DNA of 64,000 nucleotides from Bifidobacterium subtile (GTDB lineage Bacteria > Actinomycetota > Actinomycetes > Actinomycetales > Bifidobacteriaceae): the NCBI RefSeq assembly GCF_000741775.1, contig NZ_JGZR01000007.1, positions 62,001 through 126,000 on the forward strand, written 5' to 3'. Positions 28,493 through 36,696 of the stretch are shown here, piece by piece. The notes under the pieces were generated by a model. It had not been told where the DNA came from. It was given only the letters and a program-made list of their open reading frames with translations, and ran no database searches. The first letter of the stretch is position 1. Each line of letters starts with the position of its first letter. Both the position numbers and the translations under genes were made by a program.

Positions 28493-28772
28493 TAGCATAT
28501 GCTAGGCTTCTTCTTGAAAGCCGAGACGCGCAGTTGAAACTTTCCGTGTTGGTCCTCACGATAAACGAAACTGTCGCCTGATGCGAAGGGCGTCAGAGGT
28601 TGAAAAGCCTTTGGAACGCATCTAGTCCCAGCCGTGGGACGATAATGCCGAGCGGGGTATGCAATTATCCGCGAGGTGGTACGGCAGCAGGGCCTTCCTT
28701 CGGGAGGGCGAGAGTCGTCGCGGGCGACAAAAAAGGATGAGGGACGCCGGGCCTTAGGGATCGGCGTTCTTG
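28493..28772 (+). ncRNA. Candidate structured RNA between ureC and a PBECR4-like gene
   Basis: This gene-free stretch is densely foldable. Stems include CTGATGC/GCGTCAG (28578-28596), a perfect GTCCCA/TGGGAC hairpin (28625-28640), GATAAT/ATTATC (28641-28669), and a long element (28669-28723) with stem CCGCGA/TCGCGG. That element has a 7-nt asymmetric bulge GGTGGTA, stem CGGC/GTCG and a TTCG-capped GCCTTCC/GGAGGGC hairpin. It ends with ACGCCG/CGGCGT (28744-28767) followed by TCTTGCTCTTCT, terminator-like. The bulge recalls a T-box antiterminator but the conserved ACC is missing. Class unknown: leader riboregulator or independent small RNA. Confidence 0.4.
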
Positions 28773-28802
28773 CTCTTCTGACTAGTGCAAAAGGACAGCA
28801 CG

Positions 28803-29441
28803 ATGCCTACAAGAGAGTCTGCAGCAGCGTTGATACATAAGGTCGCCCTCCTGTATCAGAGTAATTTACTTAACCGCTATGTATTATTTATTCCAGAACG
28901 CAGTGAGCCAATAGAGACTTTTTATTCCGCTCGTAATTTTCAACATCTCTGCGGATATGACTACCGTCGTCGAATCAGCCCGGAAGTCTTCTTTGAACAA
29001 GCTTTGGCCAATACGCTGAGCGACGCATCTTTGGTAGCAAAATATGTACGAAATACGCGTGCAAAAATGCGGATTCTTCCAACTATCATGCACATCGACA
29101 CCAAGGCATCCACTTTGATTAGGAATCCGGTTTTGCCCGGTCTTATAAGAACTGATGCCGTATGCATCCACGTTGATGCTCTTATCGGCTATCGTAATAC
29201 CGGCGCGCAGATGGTGCCATGCACTGCCCTGCAAATGAATGGGATGATTGCCGGGCAGGAAGTAATCATCGGAGTAGTCAAAACGGAACCGACGGAGAGC
29301 TCATATACGATTTACTCCAAACGGGTTAAGGCACAAGATCCAAAAGGTGCTACAAGAAGAAGAATTCTTGCTGCTCTGAAACGAATATCGGATTCTCGAA
29401 ACGTGTCTCCATCTTTGTTAAGCATGGTGCAAGAGTTATAG
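28803..29441 (+). CDS. Putative PBECR4-like (BECR nuclease fold) protein
   Basis: A 212-residue protein of uncertain function. The segment YVLFIPERSEPIETFYSARN and the following FQHLCGYDYRRRISPEVFF resemble the PBECR4 group, a predicted phage/element-borne relative of barnase-EndoU-colicin E5/D-RelE nucleases; this assignment is from pattern memory. Conserved His and Tyr in QHLCGYDY could be functional. Codon use is visibly more AT-rich than in the urease genes, suggesting transfer. AAAAGGAC sits before ATG 28803; an in-frame GTG lies at 28785. It is directly preceded by a structured RNA-like region with a terminator-like hairpin and is convergent with ureD. Confidence 0.55.
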   Translation: MPTRESAAALIHKVALLYQSNLLNRYVLFIPERSEPIETFYSARNFQHLCGYDYRRRISPEVFFEQALANTLSDASLVAKYVRNTRAKMRILPTIMHIDTKASTLIRNPVLPGLIRTDAVCIHVDALIGYRNTGAQMVPCTALQMNGMIAGQEVIIGVVKTEPTESSYTIYSKRVKAQDPKGATRRRILAALKRISDSRNVSPSLLSMVQEL

Positions 29442-29576
29442 ACGTAATCGGTCGACGTCAAACATCGTACTCGGAATAGGTGCATGTATATGGCCGGATA
29501 GCTGTGTTTCTGTGAGGCAAACGCACGAAGCTGGTTGATAACCCAATGGTTCATCAATGCAGTAGCCGCCGTGGGT

Positions 29577-30569
29577 TTACGAGCCGGTGACGATGTCGGC
29601 TATGTCCTTGATGAAGTCGAAGGCGTTGTCGCCGCGAGTAGTGAGCAGGCGTACGCATAGGCCGTTGACGACGCGGCTCACGCCGAGTTCGCCGACGAAA
29701 CCAACTGCGTCGGCATGCGAGCGGATGCGGCTTATGAGGTCGTCTTCGGCGGCGATGCGGGCGGACTCGATTTGTGCGCGGATTGCCTCGGGGGAGGCGG
29801 ACGAATCGGCGGGGACTCCATCTACATCCAAAGCAGATTCGGCATTGTTGGTCGCAGCGTCCAGTTCGGGAAGATGCACGTATACGACGCCGCAATGGGT
29901 GAACTCGCGCCACATGCCGAGATTCGTGTAGTCGAAGGCGTCGGGTTCGAGCAGCATACGGTCGGCGAACGCCAGATGCTCGCGCAATTGCGGTTCGGTG
30001 CGTTTCGGCGGACGGCCACGGCGATGCGCGGAGGCGCGCTCTGACTCAATCTGATTATGCAAGGCCTGCTCCACCGCCGCAGGCTCGGCTACATACACGC
30101 GCAGTCGGTTCGTGAAGCGCCGCATGGCCCAGCGCTCGTCCATACCGACGCGCCCGCAGGTCACCACATCCGCGTAGATGAACGTGGATTCCGCGGCGAT
30201 GTGTGCGGTCGTCACATTGGTGAAGGTGCTGTTGCGAAAAGGAATAACGGGGAAGGGCAGGAACACGGCCTTGGCCTCGCCTTGCGCGCGCAGATCGATG
30301 GTGCGCGACGCGGAGCCTTCCGCCGTATTGAGCACTTTCTCATAGCTTTGCGTGGTGATGGTCGCATCGCTGCCCGGGCCGAAATCGATGTCGATATGCG
30401 CCTCGTCGCCCTGCAGGAAACCGGGGGAGGCGAACATGACGATGAAGTCGGAATGACGCCCGTTGGTGAACGGGGTCATGAGCTTGAACGGCGCCTCGAA
30501 ATATACATCGTCGATTTTCGTGCGTCCATGACGCAACGCGGTGGCGAGACGGAATATGCTGCTGCCCAT
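29577..30569 (-). CDS. ureD: Urease accessory protein UreD
   Basis: Chaperone (UreD/UreH) that docks UreFG on apo-urease during nickel insertion, about 330 residues. Family-typical stretches are VYFEAPFKLMTPF, GDEAHIDIDFGPGSDATITTQSYEKV and FRNSTFTNVTTAHIAAESTFIYADVVTCGRVG. Two hydrophilic insertions are present (around IESERASAHRRGRPPKR and LDVDGVPADSSASPEAIRA). ATG 30569 is 11 nt past GAGGAG; a GTG at 30578 that overlaps the ureG stop as GTGA is the alternative. Last gene of ureEFGD. Confidence 0.93.
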   Translation of the reverse strand: MGSSIFRLATALRHGRTKIDDVYFEAPFKLMTPFTNGRHSDFIVMFASPGFLQGDEAHIDIDFGPGSDATITTQSYEKVLNTAEGSASRTIDLRAQGEAKAVFLPFPVIPFRNSTFTNVTTAHIAAESTFIYADVVTCGRVGMDERWAMRRFTNRLRVYVAEPAAVEQALHNQIESERASAHRRGRPPKRTEPQLREHLAFADRMLLEPDAFDYTNLGMWREFTHCGVVYVHLPELDAATNNAESALDVDGVPADSSASPEAIRAQIESARIAAEDDLISRIRSHADAVGFVGELGVSRVVNGLCVRLLTTRGDNAFDFIKDIADIVTGS

Positions 30570-30574
30570 CGGCG

Positions 30575-31183
30575 TCACAGCTCCTCGAACAGCACGCTTT
30601 TGCGAATCCAGCCGATGACATCGTCCACGCCGGCCCCGCCCATCAGATCGGTGACGATGAACGGGCGCTCGCCGCGCATCTTGCGCGAATCGCGCGCCAT
30701 GACATCCAGATCGGCGTGCACGTACGGCGCGAGATCGGCCTTGTTGATGACGAGCAGATCGGAGCGCGTGACGCCCGGGCCGCCCTTGCGCGGAATCTTG
30801 TCACCCTCGTCGGTCGCGATCACGTAGATCGTGGCGTCGGCCAAATCGGGGCTGAAGGTGGCGGAGAGGTTGTCGCCGCCGGATTCCACGAACATGATCT
30901 GCACGTCCGGATGGGTGCGGGCCATGTGCTCGCAGGCTTCGAGGTTCATCGAGCAGTCCTCGCGTATCGCGGTGTGCGGGCAGCCGCCAGTCTCCACGCC
31001 AGCGATGCGGTCGGCGGGAAGCCGCGAATGCTGGATGAGGAATTCGGCATCCTCCTTGGTGTAGATGTCGTTGGTGACGACGCAGATACTGTAGTCGTCG
31101 GCCATCTTGCGGGTCAGACGCTCGATCAGCGCGGTTTTGCCGGAGCCGACCGGGCCGGCGATGCCGATGCGTACGTAGGACAT
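30575..31183 (-). CDS. ureG: Urease accessory GTPase UreG
   Basis: SIMIBI GTPase that couples GTP hydrolysis to nickel delivery, 202 residues. P-loop GPVGSGKT near residue 10, the metal-binding CPH motif in [15 protein letters not shown] near residue 68, switch [13 protein letters not shown], and the NKAD guanine-specificity motif near residue 147 are all intact. AAGGAGACC lies just before ATG 31183. It is separated from ureF by 107 nt and is adjacent to ureD. Confidence 0.97.
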   Translation of the reverse strand: MSYVRIGIAGPVGSGKTALIERLTRKMADDYSICVVTNDIYTKEDAEFLIQHSRLPADRIAGVETGGCPHTAIREDCSMNLEACEHMARTHPDVQIMFVESGGDNLSATFSPDLADATIYVIATDEGDKIPRKGGPGVTRSDLLVINKADLAPYVHADLDVMARDSRKMRGERPFIVTDLMGGAGVDDVIGWIRKSVLFEEL

Positions 31184-31290
31184 GTGGTCTCCTTGATAAT
31201 GGTGAACGGTGGTGGTTGATTGATGGCGGGATATGAGATACGGGGTGTCGAAGTGCCGGATATCGAAATGCTGGGATGGCGAACAGGCTG

Positions 31291-32331
31291 CTAGCTCATA
31301 TACAGCCTTGAGTACAGCGTCTCATGCTGCATGGCGGCGATGTCGATGAAGGCTCCGGAGATGCCCAGATCCTCCGGCCGCAGCGTCATGGCGATATCCA
31401 CGGCGCGCACGAGACGCGGGAAGGAGTTATGCAGCGCCACCTGACCGGCGTACTGGCTGAGCGGAATCGCCTTCGCCGCGCACATGGTCAGCGCGCTGAG
31501 CAGCGAGTATCCGTACATGATGGCGGCGTCGCGGATGTCAGGCGCGTGGTCGGCCGCATACACGCCCATCGCAATCGGGTGCAGGCCACGGCATTGACCG
31601 GTGCTGATCAGCTCGGCGTATAGCGCCAACGCGGGCGAGCCGTACAATCCGTCCGCCGCGTCCTGCAGCCGATGGCGTTCGGTGCCTTGCGCATGCACGG
31701 CGATGACATCATGCTCCCGATCATCGGCGTGGGGAATGCCGGATTTATCGGATTCGGCTGTGGAGCTGGCGGTGCTAGCCTTGGCGATACTAGTGGCGTT
31801 GGCGTTGGCGCTGGAATCAGTGGCGTCAGTGATGCCGTTATCCGCGCTGCCATGCGTCGCCGCAACGGAGTCAGACTGCGGATTGCCGCGCCGCCCGTCC
31901 GAACTCTGTCCGTCCGAATGATGTCCGCCTGAACGGTGCCCGTCTGAGGTCTGTGCCTGACCGGCATCCATCTGCGTGGCAAGCGTCACCAGGCGCGAGC
32001 ACATGCGCTCGCTGCCCTCGCGGATTTCACGGGCCGATTGCAGCGCCGAAGCCAACTCATCCAGTTCGATGAGGTGCTTGGCAAGTCCTGCGCGGCGCAT
32101 GCGTGAGTCCGAAGCGTATTTGCCGGCGAGTACCATCTGCCCGATTTCCTTGTATGGAGCGATGTCGAGGTAGTTCTTCACATATTCCTCGAAATCGCCA
32201 CCGCGCCGCAGCATGTCGCGCTGCACGAAAGTCTCCATGCCGTTGGACAGCGCGAATGCGCCGACCGGGAACACGCTGTCGCACACCTGCAGCATGGCGA
32301 GGCGGCGGGCTTCGGTCTCGTTGGCGTTCAT
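31291..32331 (-). CDS. ureF: Urease accessory protein UreF with long disordered insertion
   Basis: UreF bridges UreD and UreG in the activation complex. The helical core is recognisable at both ends: [22 protein letters not shown] near residue 16 and [20 protein letters not shown] near residue 285. At 346 residues it is about 100 longer than usual. The excess is a Ser/Ala/Asp/His/Gly-rich stretch (about 122-230) of low complexity, including [15 protein letters not shown]. The frame is continuous, so this is an insertion rather than a frameshift. The His content might bind nickel (inference). Confidence 0.92.
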   Translation of the reverse strand: MNANETEARRLAMLQVCDSVFPVGAFALSNGMETFVQRDMLRRGGDFEEYVKNYLDIAPYKEIGQMVLAGKYASDSRMRRAGLAKHLIELDELASALQSAREIREGSERMCSRLVTLATQMDAGQAQTSDGHRSGGHHSDGQSSDGRRGNPQSDSVAATHGSADNGITDATDSSANANATSIAKASTASSTAESDKSGIPHADDREHDVIAVHAQGTERHRLQDAADGLYGSPALALYAELISTGQCRGLHPIAMGVYAADHAPDIRDAAIMYGYSLLSALTMCAAKAIPLSQYAGQVALHNSFPRLVRAVDIAMTLRPEDLGISGAFIDIAAMQHETLYSRLYMS

Positions 32332-32419
32332 GGCATGCGCCGGCTTTCGTGATTCAGAGTGGTCATGGACAATGGGAATGCAATGGGAATGGCTGCTGAC
32401 TGCAAGAATATGCTTGGCG

Positions 32420-33181
32420 TCAGTGGGTGTGCCAGGTCACGCCGCCGTCATGGCTGTGGGAACCATCGGGGCGGTGCAGCACGCCGTTCAGCTCGTATTC
32501 GCCGGGGGCGGGAGCATGCGCGGCATGACCGGTCTCGTCGGCGTGGCTGTGGGCGTCGGAGCCGTGTTCGTGATGATGATGCGCGTGCGCATGTTCGTCG
32601 GTCTGTGCCTGATCGGCCTGAGCGTCCCCGGTCTGCACCTTCCTGTTCTGCGACTCGCGAAACGCCTCGTCGGCCTGCGCTTCCTGCTCCTCCTCGGCCA
32701 CATCGCCGGTGGTTTTGCTGGTGCCGGGAATCAGCGTGCCTGTGCCGGCGTGCGCCTTGACAATCAGGAAGCCATCGAACTGGCCCTCGCTCAGATGCGG
32801 CTCGTATCCAATCTTCTTCGTGTATTCCATCGTCGGATGGTCGTAGGGCACCAGCACCCGGTCCTCCTCCACCTTGAGACTCAGGTGACGGTTGCCCAGC
32901 TCGAAGCACAGGCGACCCATCTCCTTCATCGAGGAAACTGGAATCTCAATCAGCTGAGCGGCTGCTATCCGCGCGAAATAGCGCTTGTCGTCGGTTTCGG
33001 CGAGCACATCGCCATCCGCGATGGTCCTGCCCACCATCACACCGAATTCAGTGCCGTCCTCGGCCACCTTCAGCATGCGCTTCTTGTTCGTCTCGAACCA
33101 GTCGAAGGCGATCGGCACCTCAAGCTTGCCGTCGTCGTAATGCTGGCTGATGATATTGCCCGTTATCGTGTTGGCGATCAT
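32420..33181 (-). CDS. ureE: Urease accessory nickel chaperone UreE with His-rich tail
   Basis: Nickel metallochaperone, 253 residues. The N-terminal peptide-binding domain and the central metal-binding domain (ELGNRHLSLKVEEDRVLVPYDHPT, with the conserved GNRH histidine near residue 95) are present. The C-terminal 90 residues are acidic, then very His-rich (HAHAHHHHEHGSDAHSH), ending in GGVTWHTH, and likely store or transfer nickel. ATG 33181 follows GGAGGGCGG and gives the usual MIANTITGNI start. First gene of the ureEFGD operon, divergent from the nickel transporter. Confidence 0.95.
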   Translation of the reverse strand: MIANTITGNIISQHYDDGKLEVPIAFDWFETNKKRMLKVAEDGTEFGVMVGRTIADGDVLAETDDKRYFARIAAAQLIEIPVSSMKEMGRLCFELGNRHLSLKVEEDRVLVPYDHPTMEYTKKIGYEPHLSEGQFDGFLIVKAHAGTGTLIPGTSKTTGDVAEEEQEAQADEAFRESQNRKVQTGDAQADQAQTDEHAHAHHHHEHGSDAHSHADETGHAAHAPAPGEYELNGVLHRPDGSHSHDGGVTWHTH

Positions 33182-33538
33182 CCGCCCTCCTTGCAAAGCC
33201 CGAGGCAGACGCCGCAATACATCATGCGGCCCTGCCCTTGTCATGAGCGAGTATAGAGAGCGCTGGCGCGAATTATGTAACGAACTGCCGAAAACAGCGC
33301 AAAATGCTGCAAAAATACGGCTGGAAGTGCTTACTCAGGAGATGACTCTCACGGCGTGTCGCTTGTGGTGCGAAGGCTTTGCGCGACCCTGTGCCCGGAT
33401 TGAATCACAGATGTGATATTACGGTTCACACTTATAAGGCACATGCGCAGCCGGATACGTGGTGCATCTGAACATACTGTGCAGCTCGCTGTTCGCCGGG
33501 CAGCATGACGACGAAGCTTACGATGGAAAGAGGTGGCA
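33182..33538. promoter_or_regulatory. ureE/cbiM divergent control region
   Basis: A 357-bp gene-free spacer. ATCACAgaTGTGAT (33404-33417) is a 6-2-6 palindrome that could be an operator, followed by a possible -10 TATAAG at 33433. No identified regulator matches it. The ureE side shows no clear promoter. Confidence 0.35.
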
Positions 33539-34786
33539 ATGCTCGGTGCGTCTCACGCGGCTGTTCTGGCGATGCATATCCCGGACAATTTCATATCGCC
33601 ATCCACCTCGGCGCTGTTCTGGGCTGTGATGATACCGGTCTGGGCGCTGTGCCTGCGCTCCGTGATTCGCCACAGCACGGCAGAGAATATGGCGTATCTC
33701 GGCGCAGGAGCCGCATTCTCCTTCCTTATCATGATGTTCAATGTGCCCACGCCCGGCGGCACCACCGTGCACGGCGTGGGCGGAGCGCTTATCGCACTGC
33801 TGCTCGGCCCGCAGTACGCGACGGTGGCCATATCCGTGGCGCTGCTGCTGCAGGCGCTGCTCTTCGGCGACGGCGGGCTGCTCACGCTGGGCGCGAACTG
33901 CTTCAACATGGCCTTCGTGCTGCCGTTCTGCGCCTACGGCATCTTCATGCTGCTGCGCAAAGTGCTGCGCGCCAAGTGGAAGGACCGCGTGGCTGAATTC
34001 GTCAGCGCGTATGTCGGCATCGTGCTCGCCGCGTTCTGCGTAGCCATCGAACTGGGCGTGCAGCCGCTGCTGTTCCGGACCCCGGACGGTCAGGTGCTCT
34101 ATTTCCCCTTCACCTTCAACGTGACTATTCCGGCGATGGTCATACCCCATCTTGTCGCCGCAGGAGTCGTTGAAGGCCTTGTCGCCGTGATGGTGATCGA
34201 ATTCGTGCGCCGCACTTCGCCGGAGATGATCGCATGGGAGGCTTCGAGCGCAAATACAGCGGAAAGTGCGTCGAGCCAGCAGAGTGGTTCGAGCCGGGGC
34301 GGTTCGGGTAGCTCGGGCGTTTTAGATGGCTCAAATGCCTTGGACAGCTCGGGCAGTGCCTCCGGTCCGAAGGTGCGCGAATACGCATGGATTGCGCTGG
34401 GCGTGGCGGCGATCCTCTCTCCGGTCGGTCTGCTGGCGGCAGGAGACGCGTGGGGGGAGTGGGGCGCTGAAGGCTTTGCCCAGGCCACCGGACTGCACTA
34501 TGTGCCGCACTACATCGCTCACGGCTTCTCTTGGAACGCGATGCTGCCTGACTATTCGATGCGCGGCTTGCCGAGTGCCGTCGGCTATATCCTCTGCGCG
34601 ATTATCGGAGTCGCCGTGCTGATTATCGTCTTCCGGCTGCTGGCGCTGGCAGTGGATGGACGGGAGCCCGAGATCGTGGCCGTATCTTCGTCTGCATCTG
34701 TATCTGCATCTACGATCTCGTCTGCCGCCGCGCATGCGGAGAGCGCATCGGATCCGAACCATAACAGCAGCCGGAGCGGCACATGA
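33539..34786 (+). CDS. cbiM: Nickel/cobalt ECF transporter S component (CbiM/NikM type)
   Basis: Metal-binding membrane component of an energy-coupling-factor importer; in this context most likely Ni2+. About 415 residues with the diagnostic MHIPDNFIS sequence near the N-terminus, where the Met-His pair coordinates metal in known structures. It has six core helices and GTTVHGVGGALIALLLGP with the second His. An additional C-terminal region (EYAWIALGVAAILSPVGLLAA onward) probably corresponds to the fused CbiN/NikN-like part. A Ser/Gly linker (around residues 240-280) and a Ser-rich tail are unusual. ATG 33539 has GAAAGAGG 6 nt upstream; initiation at ATG 33572 would place His at position 2. 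Confidence 0.88.
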   Translation: MLGASHAAVLAMHIPDNFISPSTSALFWAVMIPVWALCLRSVIRHSTAENMAYLGAGAAFSFLIMMFNVPTPGGTTVHGVGGALIALLLGPQYATVAISVALLLQALLFGDGGLLTLGANCFNMAFVLPFCAYGIFMLLRKVLRAKWKDRVAEFVSAYVGIVLAAFCVAIELGVQPLLFRTPDGQVLYFPFTFNVTIPAMVIPHLVAAGVVEGLVAVMVIEFVRRTSPEMIAWEASSANTAESASSQQSGSSRGGSGSSGVLDGSNALDSSGSASGPKVREYAWIALGVAAILSPVGLLAAGDAWGEWGAEGFAQATGLHYVPHYIAHGFSWNAMLPDYSMRGLPSAVGYILCAIIGVAVLIIVFRLLALAVDGREPEIVAVSSSASVSASTISSAAAHAESASDPNHNSSRSGT

Positions 34787-35634
34787 ATTCCAGCCCCTCG
34801 CTAGGCATTCCTACCAATGAAACGGTGACGCTGCCGGCGTGGCTGTGTGAGTCTGAGTGTTACACGCCGCCAAACGACCGGTCCTCGTTCATCCAGCGCA
34901 ACCTCGGTCATATGGGCCAGGTGCTCTCACGGGTCGGCGCAGGTGCTCCGATCAGTCAGAGTCCTGTCGATCGTGCGCTGCGCACGGTTTCGCCGGCTGT
35001 ACGCATTGTCGGCATCGTGGCAGTGATCATCGCCGTGAATATCACACGCAATATGATGTTCTCTTACGCTATGCTTGCCGCCGCGCTCGTGCTGCTGGCC
35101 GCGCGACCCGCATGGCTGATGCGCTCGATACTCATGCCCGCGCCCGCGATATGCGCATTCAGCCTGGCGATTTCGCTGCCCGGCGTGTTCGTGGGACAGT
35201 ACAATACTCCTGCGCGGCTGGCTGTCAAAGCATTCGTCGCGGCTTCCTTCGTCATAGCCTTCGGCTGGACTGTGCCGTGGAACCGCCTGATTGCCGGGCT
35301 GCGCGGCATCGGATGCCCCGATTCGCTGATCTACATCTGCGATGTGACGATGCAGTTCATCGATATACTCGGCCGCTCCATGATGCGTCTGCTCGATGCG
35401 CTGCAACTGCGCAGCGTCGGGCGGGACAGCCGCAAACTCATGTCGGCCGGGCATGTGCTGGGCACTTTGTTCGTGCATGCCCACGCGCAGGCGCGGCGCA
35501 TGGCCGAGGCTATGGCATGCCGGGGATTCGACGGCAGCTACCGCATCCAGCGCGAACGTCTGCTGACGTGGGCCAATGGCGCGTATAGTGCAGTCATTGT
35601 GGCGATGGCGGCGCTGGCTATGTATCTGGGTTGA
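34783..35634 (+). CDS. cbiQ: Nickel/cobalt ECF transporter T component (CbiQ type)
   Basis: Transmembrane coupling protein of the ECF importer, 283 residues, with about five helices after a 70-residue hydrophilic N-terminus. The paired Ala-Arg-Gly coupling-helix signatures are visible as ALQLRSVGRDS and AMACRGFDGSY near residues 205 and 243. Its ATG overlaps the cbiM stop (ATGA), so the two are translationally coupled. It connects CbiM to the ATPase CbiO encoded just downstream. Confidence 0.92.
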   Translation: MNSSPSLGIPTNETVTLPAWLCESECYTPPNDRSSFIQRNLGHMGQVLSRVGAGAPISQSPVDRALRTVSPAVRIVGIVAVIIAVNITRNMMFSYAMLAAALVLLAARPAWLMRSILMPAPAICAFSLAISLPGVFVGQYNTPARLAVKAFVAASFVIAFGWTVPWNRLIAGLRGIGCPDSLIYICDVTMQFIDILGRSMMRLLDALQLRSVGRDSRKLMSAGHVLGTLFVHAHAQARRMAEAMACRGFDGSYRIQRERLLTWANGAYSAVIVAMAALAMYLG

Positions 35635-35696
35635 ACGGTCAGGGAATAGCATGGGCGAATATGGTGAATCGACGCAATGGGCCGATTGGAAACAGG

Positions 35697-35724
35697 TCGA
35701 TAGGGAACGAATCGATAGGGAACG
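35697..35724 (+). repeat. Short tandem repeat before cbiO
   Basis: TCGATAGGGAACG occurs at 35697-35709 and again at 35712-35724, a 15-bp period. It lies between cbiQ and the cbiO start. No function is evident. Confidence 0.7.
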
Positions 35725-35739
35725 GGCAGGTTGCTGAGC

Positions 35740-36696
35740 ATGGGTATCGTGAATCGTAGAAGGCGCTCTGTGGCGCAGCCTGATGCAGGCTGGTTCCAAG
35801 GCGAACCGCTTGTGGAGCTGCGCGACATCGATTTCTCCTACCGCGAGTATGAGACGGCAGAGGGAGGCGATGACGGCTCTAAGAACAGCAGTCGAGGCAA
35901 TGCCGACAACAGCGACGTGCGAAGCGATGTTGCTACAGTCGGCGCACGAGGCGATATGCGGGGCGGCGCACGGGATGGGCCGCGCGGCGACACGCAGGGC
36001 ACCGCGCAGGGCAATACTCGGCAGATCAATGCGCAGCAAGGTTTCGCAAGCAGACAAGGTCATAACAGGAGACCGTGGACCGCGCACACAGTGCTTGACA
36101 AGGTGTCGCTGACCATCGAACGCGGCGAATGCGTGGCTCTGCTCGGTCCCAACGGCAGCGGCAAGACCACGCTCATGCGCATCATCAATGCCTTGGAATT
36201 CCCCGATGCGGGGGAGTACCGCTACGCAGGCACCTCGGTGACCCGCAAGCTGGTGCAAGCCAAAAACAGCGCATTCGCCAAGACGCTGCATCAGCGCATC
36301 GGATTCGTCTTCCAGAATTCCGACACCCAGCTGTTCTGCCCCTCCGTCGAGGAGGAGATCGCCTTCGGCCCCTTGCAAATGGGCCTATCGCAGACCATGG
36401 TCCGTCAGCGTGTAGAAGACATGATCGGCATATTCGGTATGGAATCCATGCGGCAGCGGGCCCCGTACCGGCTCTCGGACGGCGAGAAGAAGCGCGTTGC
36501 CATCGCCGCGTGCCTATCGCTCAACCCCGAACTGCTGGTGCTCGATGAGCCGACCGACGGCCTGGACGAGCGCAACACCGACATGGTCGTGCGTGTGCTG
36601 CAAGCCTTCGTCGCCTCCGGCAAAACCATACTGTTCTCCACTCACCATCGCGACATCGTGCGCCGCCTCGATGCGCGCGTGGCCGACGTCTTATAG
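35740..36696 (+). CDS. cbiO: Nickel/cobalt ECF transporter ATPase (CbiO type) with internal insertion
   Basis: ATPase of the ECF importer, about 318 residues. Walker A GPNGSGKTT near residue 137, the Q-loop FVFQNSDTQLFCPSVEEEIAFGP typical of CbiO/EcfA, signature LSDGEKKRVAIAACLS, Walker B LLVLDEPTDGLDE and the switch His in FSTHHRD are present. Between the first beta strands (ELRDIDFSYREYE) and VLDKVSLTIERGE a roughly 75-residue Gly/Arg/Asn-rich insertion replaces a normally short loop. ATG 35740 is chosen over an upstream TTG at 35731. The gene overlaps the convergent regulator gene by 6 nt. Confidence 0.9.
   Translation: MGIVNRRRRSVAQPDAGWFQGEPLVELRDIDFSYREYETAEGGDDGSKNSSRGNADNSDVRSDVATVGARGDMRGGARDGPRGDTQGTAQGNTRQINAQQGFASRQGHNRRPWTAHTVLDKVSLTIERGECVALLGPNGSGKTTLMRIINALEFPDAGEYRYAGTSVTRKLVQAKNSAFAKTLHQRIGFVFQNSDTQLFCPSVEEEIAFGPLQMGLSQTMVRQRVEDMIGIFGMESMRQRAPYRLSDGEKKRVAIAACLSLNPELLVLDEPTDGLDERNTDMVVRVLQAFVASGKTILFSTHHRDIVRRLDARVADVL

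Noticed and set aside
28580..28730. Firm T-box riboswitch call
   Set aside because: The bulge contains UGGUA but the conserved ACCGCG part, a specifier stem and an overlapping terminator/antiterminator pair could not be shown; kept only as an unclassified RNA candidate.
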